Source: Rickettsiales bacterium
Lineage (GTDB): Bacteria; Pseudomonadota; Alphaproteobacteria; Rickettsiales; JANQQO01
Length of the DNA: 31,618 bases
Reading direction: 5' to 3'
Assembly (NCBI GenBank): GCA_028289305.1
Contig: JANQQO010000101.1
Span: 1 to 31,618 of the forward strand
Positions 30,008 through 31,618 of this stretch are shown piece after piece (the first letter of the stretch is position 1; each line of letters starts with the position of its first letter). Both the position numbers and the translations under genes were made by a program. The notes below the pieces were generated by a model, which was not told where the DNA came from, did not search any database, and worked only from the letters and a program-made list of their open reading frames with translations.

Positions 30008-30619
30008 GTGCTACTCGTAGTGGGGCTAGGCAATCCTGAACCGCAGCACGCCAATACGCGCCATAATGCGGGTTTTATGGCGGCTGACCTAATTGCTGAG
30101 CAGTATGGTTTCTCTGCATTTAAGCAAAAATTTGATGGGCTGGTGGCCGATGGCCGCATTGGTGAGCAGAAAATCCTGCTACTCAAACCCATGACCTATA
30201 TGAATCTTTCCGGCAAATCAGTGCGCCAGGCGCTACAATTCTATAAAATCCCGTTAAGCCAGGTAATTGTCATTTATGATGAGCTAGATTTGCTGCCTGG
30301 GAAAGTACGCGTGAAAACCGGTGGGGGCAGTGGCGGACATAACGGTATTAAGGATATCGATAGCCATATCGGAAAGGAATATCACCGCGTGCGTGTGGGT
30401 ATCGGCCATCCAGGTCATAAAGATCAGGTCAGCAATTACGTGCTTAAGCCACCTAAAAAAGAGGAAAAAATAGCGATAGACGAGGCGCTACACGCGTTGG
30501 TACAGCATTTTCCGCTGATGCTGGCAGGTGATGCGGAAGCCTTCATGAGCAAGGTGGCGCTGGATACTGAGCCTCCCGCGCGCAAAAAACCTATAAAGGA
30601 GACATCGGATGGGGTTTAA
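30008..30619 (+). CDS. pth: Peptidyl-tRNA hydrolase
   Basis: A 203-aa hydrolase that frees tRNA from stalled peptidyl-tRNA. Conserved parts are VVGLGNPEPQHANTRHNAGF (catalytic His in TRHNAGF), LLLKPMTYMNLSGKSV, VIYDELDLLPGKVRVK and GGSGGHNGIKDI. I chose GTG 30008 because GGAAGG lies 7 nt upstream and the protein then begins at the usual point before VVGLGNP. The longer frame to 29774 overlaps rplY and would add about 78 spurious residues. It overlaps ychF by 11 bp. Confidence 0.95.
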   Translation: MLLVVGLGNPEPQHANTRHNAGFMAADLIAEQYGFSAFKQKFDGLVADGRIGEQKILLLKPMTYMNLSGKSVRQALQFYKIPLSQVIVIYDELDLLPGKVRVKTGGGSGGHNGIKDIDSHIGKEYHRVRVGIGHPGHKDQVSNYVLKPPKKEEKIAIDEALHALVQHFPLMLAGDAEAFMSKVALDTEPPARKKPIKETSDGV

Positions 30620-31618
30620 ATGTGGTATTGTTGGCCTGCCGAATATCGGCAAATCCACGCTGTTCAACGCACTCACCAGCACAGCAGCCGCAGAAGCGGC
30701 GAATTACCCGTTTTGCACTATCGAACCCAATGTGGGCCGGGTAGCCGTGCCGGATGATCGCCTCACAAAGCTCGCAGAAATTGCTGCCTCCGCCAAAGTC
30801 ATACCCACCCAAATCGAATTTGTTGATATTGCAGGCCTGGTAAAAGGCGCGAGCAAGGGTGAGGGGCTTGGCAATCAGTTTCTATCGCATATTCGTGAGG
30901 TCGATGCGATTGTCCACGTATTGCGCTGTTTCGAAAGCGATGACGTCACCCATGTGGAAGGCAGTGTCGACCCGTTGCGCGACGCAGAAATCGTCGAAAT
31001 GGAGCTTATTCTCTCTGATCTAGAAAGCCTGGAGCGCCGCATCCCAAGCTTGGAAAAGCGCGTCGTCAGTGGCTATAAAGAAGGCAAAGATGAGCTGGAT
31101 CTGATGAAGCGCCTGCTTTCGGTGCTACAGGAAGGTAAAATGGGACGTATGGCCGAGCTCAAGAAGGGTGAGGAAAAAGCGCTGAACGCCTTACAGCTTA
31201 TTACCACCAAACCGGTGATGTATGTCTGCAATGTCGATGAAGATACGATGACTTCCGGCAATCAATACACCAATTTGGTGAAAGGCAAGGCAGAATCAGA
31301 AAATGCACCTTGCGTGGTGATCTGCGCGAAGATCGAAGAAGAAATCGCCAATCTCGAGAATGAGCAAGAAAAGCAGGATTTCTTGGAAACGCTCGGTCTT
31401 GATGAGTCAGGCTTAAGTAAAATCATCAGAGCGGGATATGGCCTGCTCAATCTCACCACCTTTTTTACCGTAGGGCCGAAAGAGGCGCGTGCTTGGACGG
31501 TGCGCTGTGGTGCCTTCGCGCCTGAGGCTGCCGGGGTCATTCATACTGATTTTGAGCGTGGATTTATCCGCGCTGAAACCATCACCTATGATGATTTTAT
31601 CACCTGCGGTGGGGAGCA
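30609..31618 (+). CDS. ychF: YchF (OLA1-type) ATPase, C-terminus cut by the window
   Basis: About 336 of the usual 363 or so residues are present; the frame is still open at the window edge. It is an Obg-family P-loop protein that prefers ATP. G1 is GLPNIGKST, G3 is VDIAGLVKGAS, and the G4 position reads YVCNVDE in place of NKxD, the known YchF deviation that relaxes GTP specificity. A coiled-coil region (about 125-200) and the start of the TGS domain (FFTVGPKEARAWTVR) follow. AAAGGAG precedes ATG 30609, inside the end of pth. Confidence 0.96.
   Translation, partial: MGFKCGIVGLPNIGKSTLFNALTSTAAAEAANYPFCTIEPNVGRVAVPDDRLTKLAEIAASAKVIPTQIEFVDIAGLVKGASKGEGLGNQFLSHIREVDAIVHVLRCFESDDVTHVEGSVDPLRDAEIVEMELILSDLESLERRIPSLEKRVVSGYKEGKDELDLMKRLLSVLQEGKMGRMAELKKGEEKALNALQLITTKPVMYVCNVDEDTMTSGNQYTNLVKGKAESENAPCVVICAKIEEEIANLENEQEKQDFLETLGLDESGLSKIIRAGYGLLNLTTFFTVGPKEARAWTVRCGAFAPEAAGVIHTDFERGFIRAETITYDDFITCGGE

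Noticed and set aside
1..31618. CRISPR arrays, rRNA genes or insertion sequences
   Set aside because: No regularly spaced direct repeats, no rRNA-like sequence and no transposase or terminal inverted repeats were seen.

Overview
This window looks like a chromosomal stretch of an alphaproteobacterium with moderate GC. Two things point there: the gene order cutA / tRNA-Gln / prs / rplY / pth / ychF at the right end, and an RcGTA-like tail module (DUF2460, DUF2163, NlpC/P60, TIM-barrel tail protein) at the left end. The genus cannot be told from the sequence alone.

Region 1 (1-7855) is the distal part of a prophage or gene-transfer-agent (GTA) cluster. It runs from the end of a DUF2460 protein through the hub protein (four conserved cysteines), the NlpC/P60 tail peptidase, a 1250-aa TIM-barrel tail protein and a DUF2793 protein, then a lysis set: a small one-TM protein, a holin-like protein and a GH24 lysozyme. 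A complete DinJ/YafQ toxin-antitoxin pair, with its own promoter and operator-like repeat, lies on the opposite strand between the peptidase and the TIM-barrel gene.

Region 2 (7923-17690) holds cell-envelope genes. These are an NfeD protease/stomatin pair; a small periplasmic PepSY-like protein coupled to an OmpR-type response regulator and a PhoQ-like kinase; an outer-membrane beta-barrel; an M48 metalloprotease lipoprotein followed by a second lipoprotein; and an 811-aa RTX-repeat protein with a 465-bp internal duplication, closed by a strong TTCG-loop terminator.

Region 3 (17800-23000) is accessory. It has a lipoprotein/XRE regulator pair, a second XRE repressor with a small downstream gene and a palindromic operator, an EamA transporter, and a four-gene cassette (20537-22932). 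That cassette starts behind an extended -10 promoter and has three small helical proteins of unknown function around a divergent sulfotransferase-like P-loop protein. It is the least explained system in the window.

Region 4 (23198-27809) looks like a small integrated element: an HTH protein, a small protein, a phage-type replication protein carrying a DnaA domain I-like C-terminus, a DUF6362 protein, a small protein and a large serine recombinase. The recombinase reading frame runs antisense through the whole tRNA-Gln gene and stops inside that tRNA's promoter, so this tRNA is the likely integration site. No capsid genes are seen in the element.

Region 5 (27708-31618) is conserved housekeeping: tRNA-Gln(TTG), cutA, prs, rplY, pth and a ychF cut off by the window end. 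No gap between genes exceeds 300 bases.
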